This document shows, piece after piece, positions 6,927 to 14,750 of a DNA stretch of 30,957 bases. Location: positions 1 through 30,957 of the forward strand of contig DATCZS010000143.1 in assembly GCA_036525795.1 (NCBI GenBank), written 5' to 3'. Each line of letters starts with the position of its first letter. Within the stretch, counting starts at the first letter, position 1. The notes below the pieces were generated by a model. That model saw nothing but the letters and a program-made list of their open reading frames with translations. It made no database searches and was not told where the DNA came from. This stretch comes from DATCZS01 sp036525795 (lineage in GTDB: Bacteria; Actinomycetota; Acidimicrobiia; Spongiisociales; ZC4RG35). The translations under genes were made by a program, and so were the position numbers.

Positions 6927-8570
6927 ATGCGAGTGGCCGGAGCCCAGATCGATCTCACCGTTGGCGACCTCTCCGGGAATGAGGAGAGGATCGCCGAGGC
7001 CATGGACTGGGCCGAGACCGAGAACGCCGATGTGCTGTTGCTCCCCGAGCTGGCCGTGACCGGGTATCCGCCGGAGGACCTCGTGCTCAGACCCTCGTTC
7101 GTGAACGCCAACCTCGAGGTGGTCACGCGGCTGGCTCGCCGTTCCCGTTCCGTCACCTCCGTGATCGGGTTCGTCGATCGAGCCGACGCCGACGACGGGT
7201 GGCCGGACGACGCGGTGGTCCGTCCTGTCGCCAACGCGGCGGCGATCGTGTCAGAGGGCGAGATCCGCGGCATCTACCGCAAGGTGCACCTGCCCAACTA
7301 TGGCGTCTTCGACGAGGACCGCTACTTCATGGTTGGCACAGATGCCGGCCGCGTCTGGGAGATCGCCGGTCAGGCGGCCGGCGTGTCGATTTGCGAGGAC
7401 ATCTGGCTTCCCGATGGTCCTCCCCGTCTCCAGGCGCAGGCGGGGGCCCGGATCCTCCTGAACATCAACGCCTCGCCCTACCACAAGGGCAAGGCAGCGG
7501 AGAGGGAGCGCATGCTCGCCGCTCGCGCCCGGGCGGCGGGGGCCCCGGTGGTCTACGTCAACCTCGTGGGCGGCCAGGACGAGCTGGTGTTCGACGGGGC
7601 CAGCGTCGTGATCGCCGCCGACGGCAGTGTGGTCCACCGGTCACCTCAGTTCGCGCCCGACCGGTTCGTCGTCGACGTGCCGCTCGGAGCCGAACCGGCC
7701 GAACCGTGCTGTGTGACAGACCATCTCGATCCCACCGAGGAGGTGTACCGGGCCTTGGTCACCGGCCTGCGGGACTACTGCCGAAAGAACGGCTTCGCCG
7801 ACGTCGTCCTCGGACTGTCCGGCGGGATCGACTCGGCCCTGACCGCCGCCATCGCCGCCGACGCCCTCGGGCCGGACCACGTGTGGGGTGTGACGATGCC
7901 CTCCCGTTTCAGTTCGGAGGGTTCGATCTCGGACTCGAGGGAGCTCGCCGGGAACCTGGGGATCCGGTTCGACTCGATCCCGATGGACGGGATCTTCGCC
8001 GAGTACCTCGAGGGGCTGGCACCGGTGTTCTCCGGGACCGAGTTCGGGGTGGCCGAGGAGAACCTCCAGTCGAGGATCAGAGGGGCGCTGCTGATGGCGA
8101 TCTCCAACAAGCACGGTCCCATGGTCCTGGCCACCGGCAACAAGTCGGAGATGGCGGCGGGGTACGCCACGCTCTACGGCGACATGGCGGGCGGGTACGC
8201 GGTGCTCAAGGACGTGTTCAAGACGCTGGTGTACGAGCTGAGCCGCTGGCGCAACCGCCACGGCGAGGTGATCCCACAGGCGATCATCGACAAGGAACCG
8301 TCTGCCGAGCTGCGACCCGATCAGAAGGATTCCGACAGCCTTCCGCCCTACGGCCTCTTCGATCAGATCCTCGAGCGGTACATCGAACGGGACATGGGTC
8401 CGGCGGAGATCGTCGCAGACGGCTTCGACCACGAGCTCGTGCGCCGCGTTGCCCGTATGGTCGACCGCAACGAGTACAAGCGGCGCCAGGCGGCTCCCGG
8501 CGTGAAGATCACCACCAAGGCGTTCGGGCGGGACCGGCGTCTTCCGATCACGAACCACTTCCGACCATGA
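6927..8570 (+). CDS. nadE: Glutamine-dependent NAD+ synthetase
   Basis: This 547-aa enzyme makes NAD+ from deamido-NAD+, ATP and glutamine-derived ammonia. The N-terminal nitrilase-type glutaminase domain has the Glu-Lys-Cys triad at E41 (LLPELAVTGYPPEDL), K119 (YRKVHLPNYGVFDE) and C156 (VSICEDIW). The C-terminal synthetase has the ATP-pyrophosphatase P-loop GLSGGIDSA (296-304), ATGNKSE and the KEPSAELRPDQKD segment. The length is that of the two-domain bacterial form rather than the longer mycobacterial one. The start ATG has a TAGCCT box 7 nt upstream. The stop overlaps the start of the next gene (ATGA), so the two are translationally coupled. Confidence 0.96.
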   Translation: MRVAGAQIDLTVGDLSGNEERIAEAMDWAETENADVLLLPELAVTGYPPEDLVLRPSFVNANLEVVTRLARRSRSVTSVIGFVDRADADDGWPDDAVVRPVANAAAIVSEGEIRGIYRKVHLPNYGVFDEDRYFMVGTDAGRVWEIAGQAAGVSICEDIWLPDGPPRLQAQAGARILLNINASPYHKGKAAERERMLAARARAAGAPVVYVNLVGGQDELVFDGASVVIAADGSVVHRSPQFAPDRFVVDVPLGAEPAEPCCVTDHLDPTEEVYRALVTGLRDYCRKNGFADVVLGLSGGIDSALTAAIAADALGPDHVWGVTMPSRFSSEGSISDSRELAGNLGIRFDSIPMDGIFAEYLEGLAPVFSGTEFGVAEENLQSRIRGALLMAISNKHGPMVLATGNKSEMAAGYATLYGDMAGGYAVLKDVFKTLVYELSRWRNRHGEVIPQAIIDKEPSAELRPDQKDSDSLPPYGLFDQILERYIERDMGPAEIVADGFDHELVRRVARMVDRNEYKRRQAAPGVKITTKAFGRDRRLPITNHFRP

Positions 8571-9391
8571 CCGGTCTGGTCATGGTCGACGGCGTCGAGC
8601 ACGGGTCCATGCCGGCAACCGACAGCAGCGTCCTGCGCGGCGACGGCTGCTTCGAGGCGATCCGGTCCTACGGCGGCCGGCTGTTCGCCCTCGACGAGCA
8701 CCTCACCCGGCTCGAGAAGAGCGCATCGGCGCTCGGGCTCCCCCGGCCGGACATCGACAGAGTCTCGGCCTGGTGCGTCGAGATGGCGGCGCGGCTGGGG
8801 GACGGCGTGGTGCGTGTCGTGATGAGCCGCGGCGACGTGGCGCTCGGGGGTGACGGGACGCCCCGGTATGCGGTGCTCGGTCTCCCCTTGCCGCCTCGAC
8901 CGGTCGCCCTCGCCCTGGCGACCGTGGAGGCACCGTGGCACCCGGCGGGGCGAGAGTGGGCTCTGGCGGGAGCGAAGACGATCTCCTACGCCCCCAACCT
9001 CTCCGCCGGACGGCAGGCGACCGCTGCGGGCTACGACGATGCGCTGCTCGTGTCGGCGGATGGCGTCGTTCTCGAAGGTCCCACGTTCACGGTGGCCTGG
9101 GTGGTCGATGGCGCCATCGAGACACCCGGCCTCGACCTGTTCATCCTCGACTCGATCACCCGCCGGCGGGTGCTGCGGCTGGCCCACGAACTCGGTCTCG
9201 AGGTGCGGGAGGGACGCTTCCCGTCTCAGCGGATCCAACAGGCGTCCGAGGTGCTGGCGCTCTCCACGGTGAAGGAGGTGACTGCGGTGCGCCGGGTCGA
9301 CTCCTTCGAGTTCCCCGAGGGGCCCGTCCGCGCCTCGCTTCAGGCCGCGTTCGCCGCAACGGTCCGAACCGAGTGCGCCCCGACCGCCTGA
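8567..9391 (+). CDS. pabC: Class IV PLP aminotransferase, probable aminodeoxychorismate lyase
   Basis: This 274-aa protein belongs to PLP fold type IV. FEAIRSYGGRLFALDEHLTRL (shorter core FALDEHLTRLE, 40-50), the PLP lysine K137 in AGAKTISYAPNLSAGRQA, and E170 in VVLEGPTFTVAWV match the family. The KT-x-x-Y-x-P-N pattern favours aminodeoxychorismate lyase (PabC), which releases 4-aminobenzoate and pyruvate for folate synthesis; branched-chain or D-amino acid aminotransferase activity is the alternative. The ATG overlaps the nadE stop by ATGA. The coupling of an NAD enzyme with a folate enzyme is unexplained by pathway. The long frame running upstream through nadE is only its shadow. Confidence 0.82.
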   Translation: MTGLVMVDGVEHGSMPATDSSVLRGDGCFEAIRSYGGRLFALDEHLTRLEKSASALGLPRPDIDRVSAWCVEMAARLGDGVVRVVMSRGDVALGGDGTPRYAVLGLPLPPRPVALALATVEAPWHPAGREWALAGAKTISYAPNLSAGRQATAAGYDDALLVSADGVVLEGPTFTVAWVVDGAIETPGLDLFILDSITRRRVLRLAHELGLEVREGRFPSQRIQQASEVLALSTVKEVTAVRRVDSFEFPEGPVRASLQAAFAATVRTECAPTA

Positions 9392-9509
9392 TCGAAACAC
9401 GACACTCCTCGGGTTGGCGTGGCACCATGGTGTCAATCCGCATCGCATGAACCGGGAAAGGTCGGCCGGCCGTGGGGGATCGCGGGGTTTCATCGACCCG
9501 GAGGTGACC

Positions 9510-10043
9510 GTGAAGCGAGCAATTGCTGTGGCGTTGGCCTTGACACTGTCGGGTGCCGGATGCACCGGCGACGACGACACCGTGGAATTGACGACCACGA
9601 CCACGACTGCGCCCTCCGCCGGAGCCCCCGGTACCACGGCGTCGACCGATGCCACGACCGATGACACGTCCGATGAGGGGTCGTCGTCGTCGACCTCCAC
9701 CTCAGTCCCGGGTGAGGCCGTTTCCGAGTTCGACGTGGTGGTGACGACCGCTGCAGAGGACGGCGACCGTCTCTGGGTGGTCATCCCTCCGGGCAACTAC
9801 GGAACGGTCGATCTCGAGAATTTCGTCCTGGACTTCCTCGAGGGTCTCGACGAGCCGCTCCTCGAACTGCACGTCTTCGACGACCGGTCGGCGCTCGACG
9901 CCGGACGGGTGGACCCGGCCTCACGCACCGCCGAGGAGCAGGCGCTGGTCGAACGCCACTATCTCCTCAGCGTCACCGAGGGTGTCCGCGTCGAGTTCCA
10001 CGGGCCATACGGGGGCGAGTCCGGCTTCACCTACGGGAGCTGA
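9510..10043 (+). CDS. Secreted Thr/Ser-rich GerMN-unlike hypothetical protein, possible lipoprotein
   Basis: I do not recognise the family; no link to GerMN or another named domain is claimed. This 177-aa protein begins VKRAIAVALALTLSGAGC, a short basic and hydrophobic signal ending at Cys18; the -3 position is Gly, so the lipobox is imperfect. Residues ~25-65 are a Thr/Ser/Asp/Gly linker typical of exported actinobacterial proteins. The C-terminal ~110 residues look like a small mixed alpha/beta domain (FDVVVTTAAEDGDRLWVVIP onward). The GTG at 9510 is favoured by GGAGG five nt upstream; longer ATG starts at 9414 or 9447 lack this. It ends 2 bp before the convergent mgtE stop. Confidence 0.7.
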   Translation: MKRAIAVALALTLSGAGCTGDDDTVELTTTTTTAPSAGAPGTTASTDATTDDTSDEGSSSSTSTSVPGEAVSEFDVVVTTAAEDGDRLWVVIPPGNYGTVDLENFVLDFLEGLDEPLLELHVFDDRSALDAGRVDPASRTAEEQALVERHYLLSVTEGVRVEFHGPYGGESGFTYGS

Positions 10044-10045
10044 AC

Positions 10046-11449
10046 TCACATCAGGAGCGAGGCGACCAGCAGGAACCCGCCGAACCCGACCAGGTCGGTG
10101 ACCAGCGTCAGGAAGATGCTCGAGGCGAGCGCAGGGTCGAGCCCGAACCGGCGCAGCATGAGCGGGATGGCGGACCCGGCGAACGTCGCGATCGTGAGGT
10201 TGACGAGGGCTGCGATGGCGATCACGACCGCCACTTTCGATGCCGGCACCGTGCTGGCGAAGATGCCCCCCGAGATCAACCCCAGCGTCAGAATCGCGGC
10301 GATGCCGGCCAGGGCGAGGCCGTTCATCAATCCGATCGATGCCTGCCGTCCGAGGATCCCGGCGACGCGGCTCGAGGGGATGTCGTCGCTCGACAGGCTG
10401 CGAATCACCACGGCCAGGCTCTGGCTTCCCCCATTGCCGCCGAGCAGGGCCACCACGGGCATCAACGCGGCAAGCACCGGTACGCGTTCGATCACGCCCG
10501 TCTGGTGTTCGATGACGAATGCGACCCCCAAGGCGAGGACGAGGTTGAGGGTGAGCCAGGGGAGCCGTCCTCGCACGGACTGTGAGATCTCGGAGTACAC
10601 CGTCTCCTCGACGCCGGCGCCGACCGCCGCCGCGAAGTCCTCTGACGCCTCCTGCTGGACGGCCTCGATGACGGCGTCCGAGGTCACCATGCCCAGCAAC
10701 GTGCCCGAGTCGTCGACCACGGGGAGCCCGAAGAGGTGGTATCGCTGCACCATGTCGGCGACGACCTCACGGTCTGTGTCGGTCGTCACCGCCAGAGGGC
10801 TTGCGACCATCGCCTCGTCGAGTCCCACCCCTGGCCGGTTGAACACCAGGTCGCGGAACGACAGCACGCCTTTCAGCCGGCCGAGGTCGTCGACGATGTA
10901 GACGTACGACAGCTCCTCCAGCTCCTCGTGCAGGTGCCTGAGCCGCTCGATCGCCTCCCCGGCGGTCATCCCGATCGGGAGGGCCGCGATCTCGGTGGTC
11001 ATGAGGCCGCCCGCCGAGTCGGAGGGGTAGGCCAGCAGCCGGCGGATCTCTGCCTCGGACTCGTCCGAGACGGCCGCGATGAGAGGCTCGCGCTCGTCCT
11101 CGTCGAGCTCCTCGAGGATGTCGACCGCTTCTTCGGGCGGCATCTCCTCGAGGAACGCCGCCACCGTTGCGATGGGGAGCTCCAACAGGAGCTCGGCGGC
11201 GAGGTCGTCGCGCAACTCACCGAGGACGTCTGCGGCATCTTCAGGGGCGAGTTCGACGATCAGCTCGCCGGCGGCCTCTTCGCTGATCGCTTCGAGGATG
11301 TCTGCGGCGTCACCCGGCATGGCCTCGGCCAGCGAAGCCCACTCCTCCTCGTGCCGGCCGAGGTAGATCTCGACGTCCTCCGGCCGGCGGCGCGCCACGG
11401 TTCGCAGCTGTCGCGCCAGTTCTCGGGGGCGGTGGAGTCGAAAACGCAT
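10046..11449 (-). CDS. mgtE: MgtE-family magnesium transporter
   Basis: This 467-aa protein has the full MgtE plan. Residues ~1-130 are the helical MgtE_N superhelix of acidic repeats (DAADILEAI, EEAVDILEEL). A pair of CBS domains (about 133-255) contains SAGGLMTTEIAALP and GMVTSDAVIEAV. Five membrane helices (about 285-467) include the pore region with LMPVVALLGGNGGSQSLAVVIR. MgtE is a dimeric Mg2+ channel whose cytosolic domains close it when Mg2+ is plentiful. Minus-strand TACGCT lies 11 nt before the ATG. No M-box-like magnesium riboswitch is visible in the 149 bp up to greA. Confidence 0.95.
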   Translation of the reverse strand: MRFRLHRPRELARQLRTVARRRPEDVEIYLGRHEEEWASLAEAMPGDAADILEAISEEAAGELIVELAPEDAADVLGELRDDLAAELLLELPIATVAAFLEEMPPEEAVDILEELDEDEREPLIAAVSDESEAEIRRLLAYPSDSAGGLMTTEIAALPIGMTAGEAIERLRHLHEELEELSYVYIVDDLGRLKGVLSFRDLVFNRPGVGLDEAMVASPLAVTTDTDREVVADMVQRYHLFGLPVVDDSGTLLGMVTSDAVIEAVQQEASEDFAAAVGAGVEETVYSEISQSVRGRLPWLTLNLVLALGVAFVIEHQTGVIERVPVLAALMPVVALLGGNGGSQSLAVVIRSLSSDDIPSSRVAGILGRQASIGLMNGLALAGIAAILTLGLISGGIFASTVPASKVAVVIAIAALVNLTIATFAGSAIPLMLRRFGLDPALASSIFLTLVTDLVGFGGFLLVASLLM

Positions 11450-11598
11450 GCTCTGGTCAGAGCGTATATGAGCGCTCGGGGGTCGGCGACGACCGGGCGA
11501 CCGGGGCGCCCGCTACGGGACGGCGCCTTGCCGGGGTCGGAGAAGCGGACGGACCCGACGCGTCGAGGACACGCAGGAGAGGCGTTGGGATGGCGCGG

Positions 11599-12075
11599 TC
11601 AGGAACCGAACGGCCGGATCCGCCTGACCTGCACGGTGAAGGTGCCGGCAGGGGCGGCGTACTCGACGGTGTCGCCTTCGCGGGCGCCGAGCAGGGCCTG
11701 TCCCAGCGGGCCGGACGGAGACGCGAGGAGGACCCCCGGCAGCTTGTTCTCCGGGGGGGCGACAAAGTACTCCATCTCGTCTCCGTCACCGTCGACCACG
11801 GTCACGAGCGAACCGACCACGACCGCCCCGGTGTCCTCCACTTCTCGAACCTCGGCGGTGTGGAGGACGTGCTCGATCTGGCGGATGCGGGCCTCCATCA
11901 GGCCCTGGTCGTTCTTGGCGGCGTCGTAGTCGGCGTTCTCGCGCAGGTCTCCGTGCTCCCTGGCGAGCTGGATGCGCACTTCGATCTCGGCGCGGCCGTC
12001 GGTGACGAGGCGTTCCAACTCCCGGCGCAGCTTGTCGTGCGCGTCCGGTGTGAGGAACGTGGTGTTGTCGGACAT
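11599..12075 (-). CDS. greA: Transcription elongation factor GreA
   Basis: This 158-aa protein rescues backtracked RNA polymerase by stimulating transcript cleavage. The N-terminal coiled coil contains the catalytic tip GDLRENADYDAAKNDQG (about residues 42-58) with the acidic pair that reaches the polymerase active site. The C-terminal domain has GSLVTVVDGDGDEMEYFV and ASPSGPLGQALLGAREGDTV (19-residue core SPSGPLGQALLGAREGDTV), typical of GreA. The length equals that of E. coli GreA. The ATG at 12075 follows a ~33-nt leader from a minus-strand TATCCT box. It is in the same direction as mgtE but 149 bp apart, so the two are probably separate units. Confidence 0.95.
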   Translation of the reverse strand: MSDNTTFLTPDAHDKLRRELERLVTDGRAEIEVRIQLAREHGDLRENADYDAAKNDQGLMEARIRQIEHVLHTAEVREVEDTGAVVVGSLVTVVDGDGDEMEYFVAPPENKLPGVLLASPSGPLGQALLGAREGDTVEYAAPAGTFTVQVRRIRPFGS

Positions 12076-12217
12076 GGGGAATACCGCCGCTGTGAGGGGG
12101 AGACCCAGGAGGATAGACGAACCTGCGCCGGTCGAGAAGAGCGGTCGGCTGCGAGTTCGCAGGTCGTGCGCCCTGCCGCGCGTCGATTCCCCCGATTCCC
12201 GGGACCGGCGCCGTGGG

Positions 12218-12223
12218 TAGCCT
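12218..12223 (+). promoter_or_regulatory. -10 box TAGCCT, leaderless start of the LLM oxidoreductase
   Basis: TAGCCT plus exactly 7 nt leads to ATG 12231. This decides the start over an in-frame GTG at 12213, which lies upstream of the box. Confidence 0.6.
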
Positions 12224-12230
12224 TCGGTTC

Positions 12231-13055
12231 ATGCGCTGGGGTCTTTCGTTCCCGAACTTCGGCGACTACGCCGAGCCGGGGGTGCTGGTGGATCTGGCGG
12301 TGCGGGCAGAGCAGGCCGGCTGGGATGGCTTCTTCGTCTGGGATCACATCGTCGTCGCAGACGGCATGCCGGTGGCCGATCCGTGGGTGGTGCTCGGGGC
12401 GATGGCGCAGGCCACGGATCGCATCGCGATCGGTCCGATGGTGGCGGCGATGCCCCGTCACCGGCCGTGGGTGGTGGCGCGCCAGGCCGTCTCGATCGAC
12501 CGTCTGTCGGGGGGGAGGATGGTGCTGGGGGTGGGCATCGGCGCCCCGCCGGAAGAGGAGTTCGGGACCTTCGGCGAACCCACCGACGCGACGGCCAGGG
12601 CTGACATGCTCGACGAGGCCCTGGACATCGTCGAGGGGGTGTGGAGCGGCAGGCCGTTCGGTCATGACGGTGCGCATTACACCGTCGAGCGGACGTCGTT
12701 CGCCCCGCCTCCGCTGCAGACGCCGCGCATTCCGATCTGGGTGGCGGGGATGCTCCCCCACCGGCGCCCGCTGCGGCGGGCAGCTCGCTACGACGGGGTG
12801 TTCCCCATCCGGGAGGACATGGTCGACATGACCGTCGACGACGTCATCGAGGTGCGGGCCTACGTCGAGTCGCATCGCAGCGGGGAGGGGCCGTTCGACT
12901 ACGTGATCGGCTGGAGCACCCGAACCCGGGACGAGTTCGACGCCCTGGAGAAGGCAGGCGTCACGTGGTACGTCGGTGCGCCGAGCCCCGAAGGCGAGTC
13001 CGTCGAAGACACCCTGGAGTGGGTCGGGGCCGGTCCGGACATCTACACCATCTGA
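12231..13055 (+). CDS. LLM-class flavin/F420-dependent oxidoreductase
   Basis: This 274-aa luciferase-like monooxygenase-fold protein begins MRWGLSFPNFGDYAEP, followed by AEQAGWDGFFVWDHIV, the typical first barrel strands. RIAIGPMVAAMPRHRPWVVARQ (core GPMVAAMPRHRPWVVAR) and DRLSGGRMVLGVGIGAPPEEE form the flavin/F420 phosphate-binding region. It is shorter than most ~330-aa members, particularly towards the C-terminus, but the barrel appears complete to PIWVAGMLPHRRP and beyond. Actinobacterial relatives often use F420; FMN is possible. The substrate is unknown. It is monocistronic, divergent from greA, and 108 bp before selD. Confidence 0.88.
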   Translation: MRWGLSFPNFGDYAEPGVLVDLAVRAEQAGWDGFFVWDHIVVADGMPVADPWVVLGAMAQATDRIAIGPMVAAMPRHRPWVVARQAVSIDRLSGGRMVLGVGIGAPPEEEFGTFGEPTDATARADMLDEALDIVEGVWSGRPFGHDGAHYTVERTSFAPPPLQTPRIPIWVAGMLPHRRPLRRAARYDGVFPIREDMVDMTVDDVIEVRAYVESHRSGEGPFDYVIGWSTRTRDEFDALEKAGVTWYVGAPSPEGESVEDTLEWVGAGPDIYTI

Positions 13056-13149
13056 ACGGAGAGGCCCCCGGGCCGTGTCTCGGTCTCTGCTCGTGTGTCG
13101 AGTCCCCGTTCGGAGGTCATCGGTCTTCGGGATCGAGGTCGATCGCTGA

Positions 13150-13155
13150 TAGCGT
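13150..13155 (+). promoter_or_regulatory. Candidate -10 box TAGCGT before selD
   Basis: TAGCGT lies 8 nt before GTG 13164, matching the leaderless pattern of other genes here (the ferredoxin-like gene downstream also uses TAGCGT). It supports this GTG as the selD start. Confidence 0.5.
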
Positions 13156-13163
13156 CTTCGTCA

Positions 13164-14198
13164 GTGAACGATCTCCGCCTCACCAGATACAGCCACGGCG
13201 CCGGTTGAGCGTGCAAGCTCGGCCCGGCCGAGCTGGCGCAGGTCCTGCGTCCGTTGCGCGACCACCCTGCCTCCCGGCACCCCAACCTCGTCGTCGGGAC
13301 CGACACCAGCGACGACGCCGGGGTCTATCTGATCGCGCCGTCTTCCGGTCTCGTCCAGACGGTGGATTTCTTCACACCCGTCGTCGACGATCCATATGAC
13401 TGGGGCCGGATCACGGCAGCCAACGCCCTCTCGGACATCTACGCCATGGGTGCGGTGCCGCTCACCGCGCTGCAGCTCCTGGCCTGGCCCCGTGCCGAGC
13501 TGCCGTTCGAGGTTGCGGGCGACGTCCTTCGCGGCGGGGCAGACGTGATGGCAGCCGCCGGATGCACCATCGTGGGCGGGCATTCCATCGACGACGCCGA
13601 ACCGAAGTACGGGTTCGCCGTGACCGGGCTCGTCGACCCCGATCGGGTCGTCACGAACACGGGTGCGAGCCCCGGCGACGTGCTGGTGCTCACCAAGCCC
13701 CTCGGAACCGGGATCGTCTCGACCGCGATCAAGGCCGGAAGGTGTCCCGAGACGGTGCGGGCCGAAGCGACCGAAGTGATGGCCGCGCTCAATGACCATG
13801 CATCCCGTGTCATGGTGGAGGTCGGGGTGTCCGCCGCCACCGACGTGACGGGCTTCGGGTTGCTCGGGCACCTTCAGGAGATGCTGGCCGGCGGAGGAAT
13901 CGGGGCCCGCATCGAGCTCGACCAGGTGCCGGTCATCGCCGGAACGTGGGAGTTGCTGGATCAGGGCTCCTACCCGGGCGGATCGGAGCGCAATCTGGTC
14001 GCGGTGGGTGAGCGGGTCACGGGCGGAGACGACCGAACCCGGCGTCTGCTGGCAGACGCCCAGACCTCGGGCGGGTTGCTGATCGCCACACCCCGCGACC
14101 GGGTCGCTGCGCTGCTCGACGGCCTCGGCGAGGTCGGTGCGGGCGCCGTGATCGGCGAGGTGACCACGGACGGGGCGGGGATGATCAGCCTCGTCTGA
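13164..14198 (+). CDS. selD: Selenide, water dikinase (selenophosphate synthetase), probable selenoprotein with in-frame UGA
   Basis: This 344-aa enzyme makes selenophosphate from selenide and ATP. Read from GTG 13164, the N-terminus is LRLTRYSHGAG-U-ACKLGP, where codon 15 (13206-13208) is TGA. In E. coli SelD this position is Cys17 in SHGAGCGCK, and many SelD proteins have selenocysteine there; the catalytic Lys (K18 here) follows. The remainder is a complete SelD: GTDTSDDAGVY, DFFTPVVDDPYDWGRI, ANALSDIYAMG, GGHSIDDAEPKYG, ATDVTGFGLLGH and DAQTSGGLL. Ordinary translation would split it, and a TTG start at 13254 would lose the active-site loop. Two hairpins lie just after the TGA. Full length and intact motifs argue against a pseudogene. 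Genes selA, selB and selC must be elsewhere. Confidence 0.9.
13206..13208 (+). other. In-frame TGA, probable selenocysteine codon (Sec15 of SelD)
   Basis: The single in-frame stop falls exactly at the redox-active Cys/Sec position in the SHGAG-x-x-CK loop of SelD. Coding similarity continues in the same frame on both sides, so recoding is the simplest reading. Confidence 0.88.
13216..13250 (+). promoter_or_regulatory. Candidate bacterial SECIS hairpin(s) downstream of the selD UGA
   Basis: Two adjacent hairpins follow the UGA. The first pairs AGCTCGGC (13216-13223) with GCCGAGCT (13227-13234), 8 bp with a CCG loop 15 nt after UGA. The second pairs GCGCAG (13236-13241) with CTGCGT (13245-13250), loop GTC, 33 nt after UGA. 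The second resembles the apical part of E. coli fdhF SECIS (GCAGGUCUGC). Which one binds SelB is not decidable by eye. Confidence 0.55.
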
Positions 14199-14202
14199 GG
14201 CC

Positions 14203-14217
14203 GGCGGCAACGCCGCC
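14203..14217 (+). terminator. Short hairpin after selD
   Basis: GGCGGC (14203-14208) and GCCGCC (14212-14217) with loop AAC form a 6-bp hairpin 5 bp after the selD stop. There is no T-run; it is a plausible GC-rich terminator. Confidence 0.4.
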
Positions 14218-14220
14218 CGT

Positions 14221-14257
14221 TCCGGGCCGCCAGGTCCGGGCCGCCAGGTCCGGGCCG
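14221..14257. repeat. 14-bp tandem repeat, about 2.6 copies
   Basis: TCCGGGCCGCCAGG occurs at 14221-14234 and 14235-14248, followed by a partial third copy to 14257. It is intergenic between selD and the ferredoxin-like gene. Confidence 0.85.
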
Positions 14258-14299
14258 ACAGTATCCCCGACGACATCGAAGAAGCCGGTCGATGGGGAC

Positions 14300-14305
14300 T
14301 AGCGT
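14300..14305 (+). promoter_or_regulatory. -10 box TAGCGT, leaderless start of the ferredoxin-like gene
   Basis: TAGCGT plus exactly 7 nt leads to ATG 14313. An in-frame ATG at 14292 lies upstream of the box and is disfavoured. Confidence 0.58.
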
Positions 14306-14312
14306 CGCGGAC

Positions 14313-14750
14313 ATGAACGGCCTCGAGCGCCTCCAGGCCATCGCCAATGCGAACTCGATCCCGTCGGCGAGCCGCCACGTGATCCTGTGCGCCGATCAGA
14401 CGACTCCCAAGTGCGCGTCGGGCGACGAGACGCGCCAGGTCTGGACCTACCTCAAGAAGCGCCTCAAGGAGTTGGGTCTCACCTCGGCGCCTCCGCCATG
14501 GCACGGGCACCCGGATGCGCCCGCACGGCCGGTCGAGCCGGCAGGGGGAGAGGTTCTGCGCTCGAAAGCCGACTGCCTCAGGATCTGCGAGATGGGGCCG
14601 ATCGCCGTCGTGTACCCGGATGCCACCTGGTACCACTCGGTGACGGTGCCGGTCATGGAGCGAATCATCACCGAACACCTCATAGGGGGTCAGCCGGTGG
14701 CCGAGCATGTGTTCGCCGTCGGCGCCGTCTCGCCGGACGCGGGGACGTGA
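14313..14750 (+). CDS. Thioredoxin-like [2Fe-2S] ferredoxin domain protein
   Basis: This 145-aa protein has the four-cysteine pattern of thioredoxin-like [2Fe-2S] ferredoxins: C26 and C34 in HVILCADQTTPKCA, and C88 and C92 in SKADCLRICEMGP. Then come IAVVYPDATWYHSVTV and IITEHLIGGQPVAEHVF, a C-terminal signature of the family ((2Fe-2S) ferredoxin domain proteins). The middle (55-80) is a Pro-rich insert. It is probably a cytoplasmic electron carrier; its partner is unknown. Its TGA overlaps the GTG of the next gene (GTGA), so the two are coupled. Confidence 0.88.
   Translation: MNGLERLQAIANANSIPSASRHVILCADQTTPKCASGDETRQVWTYLKKRLKELGLTSAPPPWHGHPDAPARPVEPAGGEVLRSKADCLRICEMGPIAVVYPDATWYHSVTVPVMERIITEHLIGGQPVAEHVFAVGAVSPDAGT

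Noticed and set aside
6749..7273. N-terminal extension of the amidohydrolase frame
   Set aside because: The extension runs over the nadE promoter and into nadE, and known M20 proteins begin near MIDRTLIEEV.
11450..11598. Magnesium riboswitch (M-box) upstream of mgtE
   Set aside because: None of the conserved M-box stretches can be seen and the gap is only 149 bp including the greA end.
13254..14198. SelD as a 314-aa protein starting at TTG 13254, or as a pseudogene split by TGA
   Set aside because: This start would drop the catalytic Lys and Cys/Sec loop. The single stop lies exactly at the known selenocysteine position, and the rest is intact.
14224..14257. Possible CRISPR-like direct repeats
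   Set aside because: The 14-bp units are directly adjacent with no spacers and no cas genes are present.
14199..14312. tRNA-Sec (selC) near selD
   Set aside because: The gap is filled by a hairpin, a tandem repeat and a promoter; no ~95-nt tRNA-like fold or CCA end is evident.
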